In this document: one piece after another, positions 28,126-37,166 of the stretch
How positions within the stretch are numbered: the stretch's first letter is position 1
Layout: every line of letters begins with the position of its first letter
NCBI GenBank assembly: GCA_002840975.1
Contig: PHDN01000008.1
Span: 89,486-153,485, forward strand
Source: Bacteroidetes bacterium HGW-Bacteroidetes-16
Lineage (GTDB): Bacteria > Bacteroidota > Bacteroidia > Bacteroidales > F082
Length of the DNA: 64,000 nucleotides
Direction: 5' to 3'
The notes under the pieces: model-generated
What the model saw: the letters and a program-made list of their open reading frames with translations, nothing else
The model's database searches: none
Told to the model about the DNA's origin: nothing
Translations under genes and position numbers: made by a program

Positions 28126-29754
28126 TTAATCTTCCATGAAAGGATATTTGTAGCTTACCGGAGGAACAAAACATTCCTTGATGGTTCGCGGACTTACCCA
28201 CCTCAACAAGTTCAGTTTTGAACCCGCTTTGTCGTTGGTTCCCGAACCACGGGCACCCCCAAAAGGCTGCATGTTCACAACGGCTCCGGTGGGTTTATCG
28301 TTGATATAGAAATTACCAGCGGCATGTTTTAACTTCTCCATCACATGTTCAATAACAAACCGATCCTTGGAAAATACCGATCCCGTTAGGGCATAAATGG
28401 AGGTGTTGTCAACCAGTTCGATGGTTTCCTCAAATTTGGTATGGTCGTAAACGTAAATAGTGAGGATGGGTCCGAAGAGTTCCTCCTCCATGGTCACATA
28501 ATGCGGGTCTTTGGTCAGGATGATGGTAGGTTCGATAAAATAGCCCACCGATTTGTCATAATTTCCACCAAATAAGATTTCTACTTCCTTGTCTTTTTTT
28601 GCAGCATCAATAAAACCAGCCAATTTGTCAAACGAGGCTTCATCAATTACGGCATTTACGAAATTGGAGAAATTTTCCACCGGTCCCATTTTCATGGTGT
28701 CCATGTCGCATTTGATCTCTTCCAAAACTTTATCCCACAAGTTGTCAGGGATATAGGCCCTTGAAGCAGCCGAGCACTTTTGTCCCTGGTATTCAAAAGC
28801 CCCGCGTGTGAGGGCAGTAGCCACCTGACTGGCATTGGCCGATTCGTGCATCAGAATAAAATTCTTTCCTCCGGTTTCTCCAACGATGCGCGGGTAGGAG
28901 CGGTATTTATGAATGTTGTTGCCAATTTCCTTCCAGATATTTTGAAAAACTGAAGTCGATCCGGTAAAGTGGATGCCTGCAAAATCACGGTGTGAGAAAA
29001 TCACTTTACCGGCGGTTGGCCCGGAGACAAACACAAGGTTGATCACCCCATCCGGTAAACCGGCCTCCATGAAAATTTCCATGATGATGGCGGCCGAGTA
29101 AATCTGTGCATTGGAGGGTTTCCACACGATGGTGTTGCCCATCAATGCCGGGGCAGAAGGCAGGTTGCCGGCGATGGCCGTGAAGTTAAAAGGGGTGAGG
29201 GCAAATACAAACCCTTCGAGTCCGCGCTGCTCTGTTCTATTCCAGATTAAAGCGTCCGAAGCCGGTTGTTCGTTGTAAATTTCGGCCATGTACTGGACGT
29301 TGAAACGTAGAAAATCCGCGAGTTCACAAGCAGCATCAATCTCCGCCTGATGAACAGATTTCGACTGTCCAAGCATGGTGGCGGCATTGATCCGGGCACG
29401 ATAAGGACCGGAAATCATACCGGCTGCTTTCAGGAAAATGGAGGCGCGTTGTTTCCACGACATCGAAGCCCAGTCTTCACGTGCAGCCAGGGCAGCGTCG
29501 ATGGCTTGCTGAACATGTGTTTCGGTCCCACGACTGTAATAGCCCAGCAATTTTTGATGGTCGTGGGGAGGCGAAATTTTAATTTTGTTGTCGGTACGCA
29601 CCTCTTGGCCATTGATAATCATTGGAATATCAACCTCGTACGATTTGGCACATTCGAGGGCTTCGAGGATACTGGCCTTTTCGGGAGAACCGGTTTTGTA
29701 GGATAATACGGGCTCGTTTTTGGCCGGTGGAACGAAATATAAACTCTTTTGCAT
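28126..29754 (-). CDS. pruA: L-glutamate gamma-semialdehyde (1-pyrroline-5-carboxylate) dehydrogenase
   Basis: 542-residue aldehyde dehydrogenase oxidising glutamate semialdehyde to glutamate with NAD+, the last step of proline breakdown. Landmarks are the catalytic Glu in GETGGKN, the catalytic Cys in GQKCSAASR, and PFGGARGSGTNDKAGS near the end, as in the mitochondrial-type enzyme. No proline dehydrogenase gene is adjacent. The promoter holds a perfect palindrome like those near AOR and the ModE-like gene (29786-29809), so it may answer to Mo/W status. The call is firm; the regulation is an inference. Confidence 0.93.
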   Translation of the reverse strand: MQKSLYFVPPAKNEPVLSYKTGSPEKASILEALECAKSYEVDIPMIINGQEVRTDNKIKISPPHDHQKLLGYYSRGTETHVQQAIDAALAAREDWASMSWKQRASIFLKAAGMISGPYRARINAATMLGQSKSVHQAEIDAACELADFLRFNVQYMAEIYNEQPASDALIWNRTEQRGLEGFVFALTPFNFTAIAGNLPSAPALMGNTIVWKPSNAQIYSAAIIMEIFMEAGLPDGVINLVFVSGPTAGKVIFSHRDFAGIHFTGSTSVFQNIWKEIGNNIHKYRSYPRIVGETGGKNFILMHESANASQVATALTRGAFEYQGQKCSAASRAYIPDNLWDKVLEEIKCDMDTMKMGPVENFSNFVNAVIDEASFDKLAGFIDAAKKDKEVEILFGGNYDKSVGYFIEPTIILTKDPHYVTMEEELFGPILTIYVYDHTKFEETIELVDNTSIYALTGSVFSKDRFVIEHVMEKLKHAAGNFYINDKPTGAVVNMQPFGGARGSGTNDKAGSKLNLLRWVSPRTIKECFVPPVSYKYPFMED

Positions 29755-29785
29755 GTGATTTAATCTTATAGGTTCAAAAATGTTT

Positions 29786-29809
29786 CGTTATGCAACGCTA
29801 AACATAACG
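29786..29809 (-). promoter_or_regulatory. ModE-like operator at the pruA promoter
   Basis: CGTTATG at 29786-29792 and CATAACG at 29803-29809 are perfectly complementary with a 10-base spacer, the arrangement also seen at 20896-20924 and 23626-23649. It lies just downstream of a -7 box, over the expected start of transcription and 32 bases before the pruA start codon. Confidence 0.55.
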
Positions 29810-29814
29810 GTTTG

Positions 29815-29822
29815 CAAAAGTA
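29815..29822 (-). promoter_or_regulatory. Putative -7 box of pruA
   Basis: Minus-strand TACTTTTG matches TAnnTTTG, 60 bases before the start codon. The operator palindrome follows immediately, which fits repression. Confidence 0.45.
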
Positions 29823-29918
29823 GGACTATTCGTCAGAAAGTCAGTGAAAAGAAATGATTTTTTGTGAAAATCAGCTTGAAAATTTTACAGATAATTATGG
29901 AAGCAAATTTAGATAAAA

Positions 29919-30407
29919 CTATTCCGATTTTTGCGATTCATAAAACGCCTCTTCAGACGGGAAATTTAATTTCTTCCGGGCTACCTCCTGCGAAAAGGTA
30001 TAATAAGTTACTTCTCCGGTGGCGCATAGTACACCTGCCGAATCGGTGAGGGTTACTTCTACATCGGCCAGATTTCGGCGCATGCCCTTCAGTTTTGCTC
30101 TGAGGGTAATTTCTCCCTGGTTGACATACACTGTTTTCAGGTATCTTATATTTAATCCCGATGTTACTCCGGCTGTTTTAAGCGTTACCTGAATCAGCCA
30201 CGAACCGATTTCATCCATCAGGGTGGCCTGAATGCCGCCATGCAATATCTGGTGAAATCCTTGCAGAAACACACGGGGTTGCCATACAGAAACCACTTCA
30301 TCACCTTCTTTGGTAAAGGTCATTTGCAGACCGTGATCGTTTTTGGGTGAGCATCCAAAACAATGATATCCGGGCAATTCTGCATATGGGTTGACTATTT
30401 TGGTCAT
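29919..30407 (-). CDS. PaaI-type hotdog-fold thioesterase
   Basis: 162-residue single hotdog domain. HGGIQATLMDEIGSW holds the family's His-Gly-Gly and the Asp/Glu on the central helix, and YLKTVYVNQGEITLRAKL is the next strand pair. The N-terminal YHCFGCSPKND is typical of a subgroup of acyl-CoA thioesterases. The substrate is unknown. The start ATG shares one base with the TAA of the upstream MORN gene (TAATG), so the two are translationally coupled. Confidence 0.85.
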   Translation of the reverse strand: MTKIVNPYAELPGYHCFGCSPKNDHGLQMTFTKEGDEVVSVWQPRVFLQGFHQILHGGIQATLMDEIGSWLIQVTLKTAGVTSGLNIRYLKTVYVNQGEITLRAKLKGMRRNLADVEVTLTDSAGVLCATGEVTYYTFSQEVARKKLNFPSEEAFYESQKSE

Positions 30408-31147
30408 TATTTCAATTCACCGTTTTTGTATTTTTCCTTTTTCACCACTTTGCCTGATTCATCAAAGTAAAGCCATTCGCCATCCTTTATACCGGCTTTG
30501 TACTGACCACTTTTTTTGGTGATGCCGTTCTCGAAATACTCCACATATTCGCCATTGGCCACGTTGTTTACAAAATTCTGAAGGCTGCGAAGCGTGTCAT
30601 TGGAGTAATATGTTTTTTGTAACCCGTCAAACTCACCATTGCTATAATTATATTCGGCTACCAATTTTGCATTTTCGTCGTACCATTTGGCAACTCCGTC
30701 TTTTTGTCCGAGGCGGTAATTGCTTTCTTCCTGAATTCCACCTCTTTCGTAGTAGACTTCTTTTTTGCCATCCAACAATCCCATTGTGTAGTGTTCGATT
30801 AATGAGGGTTTGCCACCCAAACGAAATTCGGTGTATTTCCCGTCCAGCGAATCGTTGGTATAACCGGCCTGTAATTCAATATAACCCCGTTGGTTCATTT
30901 TAAGATACAACCCGTTTAACTGGCCGTTTTTAAATTCTTCGATGGTGTATATCTGACCCGTTGGAAAGTAGGAAATCCAGTTGCCCGATTTTTTATAATC
31001 CTGATAATGACCGGTAATGTTGGTTCCCCCAATCTCAACATCTAAAAAACCATCTTTAATGGTATCGGAAATGGCTGGCGGGGTAGTTTGCGAATTAGCC
31101 GTAATTACCATAAACAGTGAAAACAGGAATGAAATTGTTTTTTTCAT
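30407..31147 (-). CDS. Exported MORN-repeat (YwqK-like) protein
   Basis: 246 residues with a signal peptide (MKKTISFLFSLFMVITANSQ) and about nine repeats of the MORN-2 type, each with a Gly-x-(Trp/Tyr) turn, such as KSGNWISYFPTGQIY and KDGEWLYFDESGKVV. Such proteins are often named YwqK-family antitoxins, but export of this one argues against that role. Probably periplasmic or surface-exposed. It is coupled by TAATG to the thioesterase gene. Function unknown. Confidence 0.8.
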   Translation of the reverse strand: MKKTISFLFSLFMVITANSQTTPPAISDTIKDGFLDVEIGGTNITGHYQDYKKSGNWISYFPTGQIYTIEEFKNGQLNGLYLKMNQRGYIELQAGYTNDSLDGKYTEFRLGGKPSLIEHYTMGLLDGKKEVYYERGGIQEESNYRLGQKDGVAKWYDENAKLVAEYNYSNGEFDGLQKTYYSNDTLRSLQNFVNNVANGEYVEYFENGITKKSGQYKAGIKDGEWLYFDESGKVVKKEKYKNGELK

Positions 31148-31225
31148 GAGATTTTTCTTTTAACAAACAATGACCTTTTTCAGTTGAGTGAGAAGTCAGT
31201 TGTTTATGTTCTTTTAAAGCGATGA

Positions 31226-31233
31226 CAAAGGTA
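31226..31233 (-). promoter_or_regulatory. Putative -7 box of the MORN-thioesterase pair
   Basis: Minus-strand TACCTTTG matches TAnnTTTG, 79 bases before the MORN gene start. No clear -33 box was seen. Confidence 0.4.
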
Positions 31234-31239
31234 GGGCAT

Positions 31240-31819
31240 TCAATCTAATAAATGAAAATGCTTAAGAAAAATTGGGATTTGCAAAGAAAGGTTTCCTGAG
31301 CCGGATTATTTTCCAGTTCCTTAAAAATGACCAGGTCGGGAGAGGAATCTTCTGACTTTCATGCGGTTCCATGCTAAATTCACGCTTCGCAAAGTTCCCT
31401 TGTGTGGACCAGTTTCAGCAGGTGATCAAAAGCATGGGCATTCAGGGTACGAAGGGCCTACTCATTTTAAGCTGTGACGAAAATGATGAGATACTGATCC
31501 CTTGCAATGGAATTCAGGAAATAAAACCCATCCTTCTAGGGTACGGCTATATCCAGAGAAATGCAGTCGACCTATTTGGCATTCAGCAATTTCCTTTACT
31601 CTTTTTCTGAATCAGCCATTTCCACCAAGGCGATCTCGGGGCAATGCTTTCCGGGCAGTAATTCCATTGCATAACAAATAAGCTTTCATTATACACTTAG
31701 ATTGTCAGTGCTTTATCCGTATAAATATTAATAGAACAGTCAGTGCAGAAACTGGGATTGTGTGAAATGAATCCTAAAGTTTTGATACTTTTAGATTACA
31801 GGCAGTATTGCATCCGGTC
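31240..31819. other. Stretch without a supported gene
   Basis: About 580 bases. A plus-strand frame at 31371-31610 (79 codons) shows no family resemblance, signal peptide or promoter. Fragments of the minus strand read like broken protein sequence in more than one frame, so an old decayed gene is possible. I see no hairpin, tRNA or repeat that repeats elsewhere in the window. Confidence 0.4.
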
Positions 31820-32647
31820 TTAGAGATTAATCTTTACGCCCACATTAATACCTACACTTCCAAAAGGAAATTTTTGTGATGGTGACTTTTGAGGAACATC
31901 CGGTGAATCAGGGTCATACTCCCGGAAATCAATCTCCTTTTCGAAATCAATTTCTTTTTCCCTGACGGTCATCTGGGAAAGGACATCAACACCATCCTTA
32001 GTGGCCTTTTTCAGGATTCCTTTTTGAGGTGCGTAAGACATGTTCACATTCCTAATTTCGGCGAATATGGAACAAACATCGCTGAGAGGATAACTCATGC
32101 CGAGTGCCGAAGATAATCCAATGGCAACTCCTTTATTGAACTTCCATTCATATTCCTCCAGGTATCCGTAATTGTTTTCCTGGTCGATATATTTTATGAA
32201 CCCGCTTCCGATAACCAATCCGAGGCGGACATAAGGTTCTGCCTTTTTCAGTTTCCCGGAAATAACTACCGAAGGTATGATCCGGAACATGTAGGCCGAC
32301 ATCGAATATTCCCAGTTATCCTGGTAAAAGCGGTGTTCTGCTTTTGTTTTGCTGCCCAGGAGGTATGATACCGCCAACTCACAGGCAATGTGATCGTTGA
32401 AACGGTAACCACCGGAAATCCCGAAGTTAGCTCCTTTTCCAAGCGAGCTGTTAATCTGGGTTTGGGTATTGGTGGTTGAATCCAGAATATCGTTAAATAG
32501 GTAATACATATTCAGGTTTGATGTGCTGACGGGTATTCCGTACCCGGCATCAACTTTAAAATAGAATTTTTGAGCCGTAACAGATACGGGCAGCATATTG
32601 ATCATGCCTGCAAGGATCATGACCAGATAAATAAACCGTTTTTTCAT
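31820..32647 (-). CDS. Outer-membrane beta-barrel protein
   Basis: 275 residues with a signal peptide cut after VTAQ (residue 26), then alternating strands typical of an eight-strand porin-family barrel (YFKVDAGYGIPV, FGISGGYRF, VGINVGVKINL at the C-terminus). A hydrophilic loop near residues 215-255 is rich in Asp, Glu and Pro. It is the last gene of the phospholipase operon, 55 bp after the third PI-PLC gene. It may be an outer-membrane accessory or channel for the lipolysis products, but this is a guess from position. Confidence 0.75.
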   Translation of the reverse strand: MKKRFIYLVMILAGMINMLPVSVTAQKFYFKVDAGYGIPVSTSNLNMYYLFNDILDSTTNTQTQINSSLGKGANFGISGGYRFNDHIACELAVSYLLGSKTKAEHRFYQDNWEYSMSAYMFRIIPSVVISGKLKKAEPYVRLGLVIGSGFIKYIDQENNYGYLEEYEWKFNKGVAIGLSSALGMSYPLSDVCSIFAEIRNVNMSYAPQKGILKKATKDGVDVLSQMTVREKEIDFEKEIDFREYDPDSPDVPQKSPSQKFPFGSVGINVGVKINL

Positions 32648-32702
32648 GTGATTACTGTTTTTTTATTTGTTATTATGATTATCAATGGAGGATTAAGAGA
32701 AT

Positions 32703-34253
32703 TTATTCGTTAATACACCGGACGGTAAGGCCCAATTTTTTTGAATCGTTAAATTTCTTAGCCCAATTCGCATTATGATATAGCTGGAAAAGAACCGCAT
32801 CATCAGCATTATATTCTGTAGCGGTCCACCAATTCCCCATCTCACCGTAATGGCCGAAAGTTCCGTTGCTAGCTCTAAATCCAGTCGGATAGGCGGTGAA
32901 AAGAGTGTAATTTTTCCCAATAGCCGTCCACCAGTTAACCGAACCGGAAATTTTAAGATTCTGCCCGGCAATTGAGGCTCCACCCGCTGTGTCGACTAAG
33001 TAATCCCAGTCGGCTTCGGTGGGTATGCGCCATCCGGACGGAGCCAACCCCCTGCTGTCGTTCACTGCATACCAGTTGTAATGCTTGCCGTATTCATCTT
33101 CACAATAAGCCCCTGTTGTGAGATTGCTCCATTCGGCGGCGTCCTGCACTTTAGGAATGTTGTCGCCATTGCGGTAGGTAGTCACATTAAGGTCGTATCC
33201 CATCCAAACCTGGGAACCGATCTTTACACTTTGGAAATCGTTGTGCTGAATGACCATGCTTAGCAGATCCTGGCAACATGACCCGTCATCGGCCCCGCCG
33301 GCATAATTCAGCATGATTACGCCGCAATGCCGCCATCCGATATTGTTTAGCAGAAATGAATAGATATTCCCGTTGATGTTATCAGCCACTGTTCTGATTG
33401 AAGTGGCACGCCCATCTCTTTCAGCGCTGGTGAAATTCAGGTCGAACCGGCCATAGTCGGGATAATTGTAGGAAGTATTCATCAGATCCGTGACATTATT
33501 ACATTTTGTATCATAACTCACCCAGTTGATGCTGTAATGGTCCTGAACATAATAGCGGTAGTTGGAATAGGTATCGTAATGCAAGGTGGTGTTGTCGGGC
33601 CAGGAAAATGACATGCCCAAGGTGAGATGGTTGGGGTTAGTGTTATCGTGTGTCGCTATAACAATCTTTCCCCTGACTTGCCAAAGATATGGCTGGATAT
33701 CGCTAAGGTAAAAATGGTTCTGGTCATATTCGTTGAGGATGTCCCAGACCTTATTGGAAAATGTACCGTCAGAGGATCCACCGTATTCCTTTTTGATCAT
33801 AAAAATGATCGTTTCCGATGGGTGATCCGATAAAAATGATATGGCATCATTGATAAAGTCCTGGAGCGAACGGCTGAGTACAAAGCCACCATGGTGGAGC
33901 CTTTTATCCACATCATCATACCTCACGTCGAACCAGCGGACTCCCATCAGCAATTGATTGGAGAAGCGAAAATCCTGGCAACACACATCCCAGTGCGATC
34001 CGTCGGGGATGCCACCGGAATGGTTGTCCGCAGCGCAGTCATGTGTGCCGGGCATGGTAATTTTGGCTAGTTGCGTCATATCCGGCATCCCTTGCATCCA
34101 ATCGGTATGGGTATAAGGCAATGCACGGTCAGGATTACTGGCAATTAAGTTATCAACAGGATGGTGCATCTCTTCTTTTTTACATGAAAAACACATAATA
34201 CATACAGACAGGATGCATACTGTGCTGATGAAGATAGGTGATTTTTTTTTCAT
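32703..34253 (-). CDS. PI-PLC X-domain lipoprotein with C-terminal FISUMP domain (third paralogue)
   Basis: 516 residues. Lipobox MCFSC gives lipidated Cys24. The PI-PLC X domain spans about 45-330, with catalytic-type residues MPGTHDC (His71), RWFDVR (Arg111) and LHHGG (His120/121), and LSDHPSETIIFMIKKE as the following strand-helix. Residues about 343-516 form a Fibrobacter succinogenes major paralogue (FISUMP) domain (VKIGSQVWMGYDLNV, APSGWRIPTEADWDYL, LGLTVRCINE), a surface module of unknown role common in Bacteroidota. Likely an outer-membrane-anchored phosphodiesterase acting on phosphatidylinositol, its glycans or another phospholipid. In an operon with two other PI-PLC genes and a PLD. 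Confidence 0.88.
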   Translation of the reverse strand: MKKKSPIFISTVCILSVCIMCFSCKKEEMHHPVDNLIASNPDRALPYTHTDWMQGMPDMTQLAKITMPGTHDCAADNHSGGIPDGSHWDVCCQDFRFSNQLLMGVRWFDVRYDDVDKRLHHGGFVLSRSLQDFINDAISFLSDHPSETIIFMIKKEYGGSSDGTFSNKVWDILNEYDQNHFYLSDIQPYLWQVRGKIVIATHDNTNPNHLTLGMSFSWPDNTTLHYDTYSNYRYYVQDHYSINWVSYDTKCNNVTDLMNTSYNYPDYGRFDLNFTSAERDGRATSIRTVADNINGNIYSFLLNNIGWRHCGVIMLNYAGGADDGSCCQDLLSMVIQHNDFQSVKIGSQVWMGYDLNVTTYRNGDNIPKVQDAAEWSNLTTGAYCEDEYGKHYNWYAVNDSRGLAPSGWRIPTEADWDYLVDTAGGASIAGQNLKISGSVNWWTAIGKNYTLFTAYPTGFRASNGTFGHYGEMGNWWTATEYNADDAVLFQLYHNANWAKKFNDSKKLGLTVRCINE

Positions 34254-34312
34254 AAGTTTTTATATTTATACTGAATGAACTCTGGATTGAATAAAGTTAA
34301 GTGTTTGGTGCT

Positions 34313-36070
34313 TTAGTGATTAATAAGTATTGACTTTCTGGTCATCCGACAGTTTTCTGTAATTAACATGTAATAATATACTCCTATCTTATACCCTGAA
34401 GCATCCCAGTTCACCTCATGGCTTCCTGCCTGCTCCTTTTCGCCTACCAGCTGCACTACTTGGTTTCCGCATTGATCGAATATCATGATAGTAACCAGAC
34501 CGGCCTCGGGAAGATGATATCTGATCCTGGTGGAAGAGTGGAAAGGGTTCGGGAAATTTTGTTCAAGTATACCATTAAATTCCTGGTGTTCAGGCTCATA
34601 CATACCGATCAGTGTTCCTCCCGATTCCTTATACCGGGCCATGAACTCCTGGAAATATAGGTTGCTGACCCTTGAGTTGAAGATGACCAGGGCATTGTCA
34701 TCATTCCCTGCATTTGTTTCCGGGTCCCAGTTGAAGGATCCTGTCACGGTAATTTTATTTCCTGCCTCTGCATCTGCATCCATGATACAGTATTTATGAT
34801 GCAGCAGTCCATGGATAGGGTCGATAAAGACATCGGCATGCGGGTTCCAGGCACCAACGGAATCAATCCCCTTCATCCTGCTGTATACACTTTCATGCCG
34901 GAAGGCATGGGATGAATCAAATACCCCCCTAATCTCCATTCCGGAGGTGAACTGGGTATGGAGGGTATCTTCAATATTCGTCAGGTAAAATTTATACATG
35001 CTGAAAAAGAGGCTTTTCGTGGTATTTCTGCTGATCAGGGAACAGGTCCTTTCAGCAACATGGTCGTTCGGGACGAACCAGACCTCCATCCGTGTTCCGG
35101 CTACATTCAGCAGATGCGGTACATTGTCACTCTTTTGGGTTCCAAAACGGGCGCGGAGAGGATCCGGGTGATCTTCATGAGATCCCCACATCTGTTCAAA
35201 TTCTCGGGTGTAAACCGCACACAATGATTCGTCCTGGATGACAATCATATTGTTGCGATCGGAATGAAACATGGGATGGGAGACATTGGCCGAACCTGTA
35301 TTCAGGTAACAGGTGCCGGCATCCGGATTATTCCGGTAGTCGAAGATCCAGAATTTATTATGCATGTCATACGTGGTATCGTATTCCCGTTTCAGCACCG
35401 GGATTTCGTGTGCCAGCAGGGAATCGATCAGAGGGGTATTGGGAGCGTGATTATAGATAAACCGGATCTTCACTCCCCGCTCCTTTGCCCGAACCAGCGC
35501 ATCGGAAATCGCGGTCAGGTCAGAGAATTCCCATAGAGTGATATCGATGCTGGATGCGGCATGATCGATCCTGTCCACTAGCAGGTTTTCAAAGTTCTGG
35601 TCACCTTTTGCCTTTTCCCCGGTGCTGACAGTTGTGTCAACTGTATGGTTGAAATAGGCTTCCATGGAACCGGAGGAAGTGGATTGGGTAATGAAATATC
35701 CCGTATCCGCAGCCGTTCCGTCACTGTTCCCCGAAGTGATGCGGAACCTGTAGATCGTTGCCGGTTGGAGGTTCCCCACCGGTACAACATGGTTTGTAAC
35801 GGCTTCAGCAATGTATATTGAATCGGAAAAGAGCAGCGGCTGGTTGTTGGAATCCGTAGGCATCCACCAGACCTTTGAATCGGCAGGGAGATTGGTCATC
35901 CAGAAAAGGGTTACTCCATCCTGGTGAATGCTGTCGTAAGCCAGGTTTGAAATAACCGGTCCCGACAACAAAGACCGATCAGGCATGATGAGTGGTCTGA
36001 CGTTATGTCCCCAACCATTGCCGGTGGAGACCAGCAATCCGATGAGGATTGCCACAAAATTTTTCGTCAT
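34313..36070 (-). CDS. Secreted phospholipase D-like protein with T9SS sorting domain
   Basis: 585 residues. An N-terminal signal peptide ends near GNGWG (residue 21), then comes a fibronectin-III-like domain (about 38-130). Two HKD catalytic motifs follow: His237-x-Lys239-x4-Asp244 (HNKFWIFD) and His424-x-Lys426-x4-Asp431 (HHKYCIMD), each with a downstream Gly-Ser (NTGSANVS, TVTGSFNWD). The C-terminal 85 residues match a type A sorting domain (EQNFPNPFHSSTRIRYHLPE), so the protein is probably secreted or surface-attached by the type IX system. Two intact HKD motifs make one complete active site. It lies 6 bp after the second PI-PLC gene. Nuclease activity cannot be excluded. Confidence 0.9.
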   Translation of the reverse strand: MTKNFVAILIGLLVSTGNGWGHNVRPLIMPDRSLLSGPVISNLAYDSIHQDGVTLFWMTNLPADSKVWWMPTDSNNQPLLFSDSIYIAEAVTNHVVPVGNLQPATIYRFRITSGNSDGTAADTGYFITQSTSSGSMEAYFNHTVDTTVSTGEKAKGDQNFENLLVDRIDHAASSIDITLWEFSDLTAISDALVRAKERGVKIRFIYNHAPNTPLIDSLLAHEIPVLKREYDTTYDMHNKFWIFDYRNNPDAGTCYLNTGSANVSHPMFHSDRNNMIVIQDESLCAVYTREFEQMWGSHEDHPDPLRARFGTQKSDNVPHLLNVAGTRMEVWFVPNDHVAERTCSLISRNTTKSLFFSMYKFYLTNIEDTLHTQFTSGMEIRGVFDSSHAFRHESVYSRMKGIDSVGAWNPHADVFIDPIHGLLHHKYCIMDADAEAGNKITVTGSFNWDPETNAGNDDNALVIFNSRVSNLYFQEFMARYKESGGTLIGMYEPEHQEFNGILEQNFPNPFHSSTRIRYHLPEAGLVTIMIFDQCGNQVVQLVGEKEQAGSHEVNWDASGYKIGVYYYMLITENCRMTRKSILINH

Positions 36071-36076
36071 ATAATC

Positions 36077-37147
36077 TTAATCTTTATTGAAATTGATTGC
36101 GATGCATGCATCAACCAATTGTTCTCCCGTGGTTTCGGAGTCGCCTGCAAAATCCATCACCATAATCCCGCATGGATTCCTGTTGGTAGCTTTATCAGAC
36201 AGGTAGTTAAACGTAGAAGTGTTCATGCTGGCGGCAATAAATCCCCGGTCGGAGCAGATATCATATGCACTGGTAAAATTGATGAAGAGATTCTCCGGCT
36301 GATTGGATTTGGGCACGCTTCTGCATTGGTCTGTCAACTGGTTCACATATCCGGATTTATCATCCGGAACAAAACAGTCCCATTTGGACATATCCTGCAC
36401 ATGGCAATTCAGGTTACCGACTAATTTGCTGTAACCGGATGTGTTAGAAGGCCATGAAAAGCTGAATCCCTCAAACCCATAGGTATGTTGCGTTGACATA
36501 AACAGAAGTTTGTTCCTACATTCTGAAAGGAGAGGCAGTTTGGTATCTTTGGTCGGATCGTAATCAACGATGCGTTCGGACGAAAAGCCGCCATCAGCCA
36601 CTTCAGCTGTGACCATCCCCCAGAAATCAATCAGATCGAGCGACGAGTGAACCTGATGGATCAGGAGGATCACCATTTCTGATGGATTATCATTCAAAAA
36701 TGCATCAATGGTTGTAAGAACCGATTGGAAACTCTGGTGGAGATATATATCATCATTCATGAATATTTGGTTGACTTCATCGTTATACAGACCGAGGCCG
36801 GTCGGATAGTCCCGTGTATCATATCCCAGCCTGAGATCAAGAAACCGTATTCCCATCTCCAGTTGATCGGATATTTTATAACGCTGAGTCACATACTCAT
36901 CATCTATATCGTTCACATGATACCAATCCGCACCTGACAGATGGGTCCCTGGAATCGTCAGCTCCCCAAGGCTGACATCCCCGTACAATGAATCCAGTTG
37001 TCCCATCCAGTTCTTCTGGAGTACCGAACCCAGTTCAAATTTCTTGTCGGTTGTTGCCGGGGAATCCTTTTTACATCCGGATAAAAAGGAAATCATTATC
37101 AGGCACAGAAGGTAACTTCCTGTCATGATGTATCTTATTGCTTTCAT
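36077..37147 (-). CDS. PI-PLC X-domain lipoprotein (second paralogue, no FISUMP domain)
   Basis: 356 residues from the ATG at 37147; an upstream in-frame start would bury the signal peptide. Lipobox FLSGC gives Cys25. Catalytic-type residues are IPGTHLSG (His69), RFLDLR (Arg106) and YLHQSF (His137), with LNDNPSEMVILLIHQVH. It ends directly after the PLC barrel, without the FISUMP domain of its two neighbours. It lies 19 bp after the first PI-PLC gene and 6 bp before the PLD gene, clearly one operon. Confidence 0.86.
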   Translation of the reverse strand: MKAIRYIMTGSYLLCLIMISFLSGCKKDSPATTDKKFELGSVLQKNWMGQLDSLYGDVSLGELTIPGTHLSGADWYHVNDIDDEYVTQRYKISDQLEMGIRFLDLRLGYDTRDYPTGLGLYNDEVNQIFMNDDIYLHQSFQSVLTTIDAFLNDNPSEMVILLIHQVHSSLDLIDFWGMVTAEVADGGFSSERIVDYDPTKDTKLPLLSECRNKLLFMSTQHTYGFEGFSFSWPSNTSGYSKLVGNLNCHVQDMSKWDCFVPDDKSGYVNQLTDQCRSVPKSNQPENLFINFTSAYDICSDRGFIAASMNTSTFNYLSDKATNRNPCGIMVMDFAGDSETTGEQLVDACIAINFNKD

Positions 37148-37166
37148 TGGTTCTGAATTTTTATTG

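Noticed and set aside
31371..31610. Plus-strand frame of 79 codons in the gap before the beta-barrel gene
   Set aside because: No start context, no promoter and no recognisable domain; neighbouring frames look like decayed coding sequence instead.
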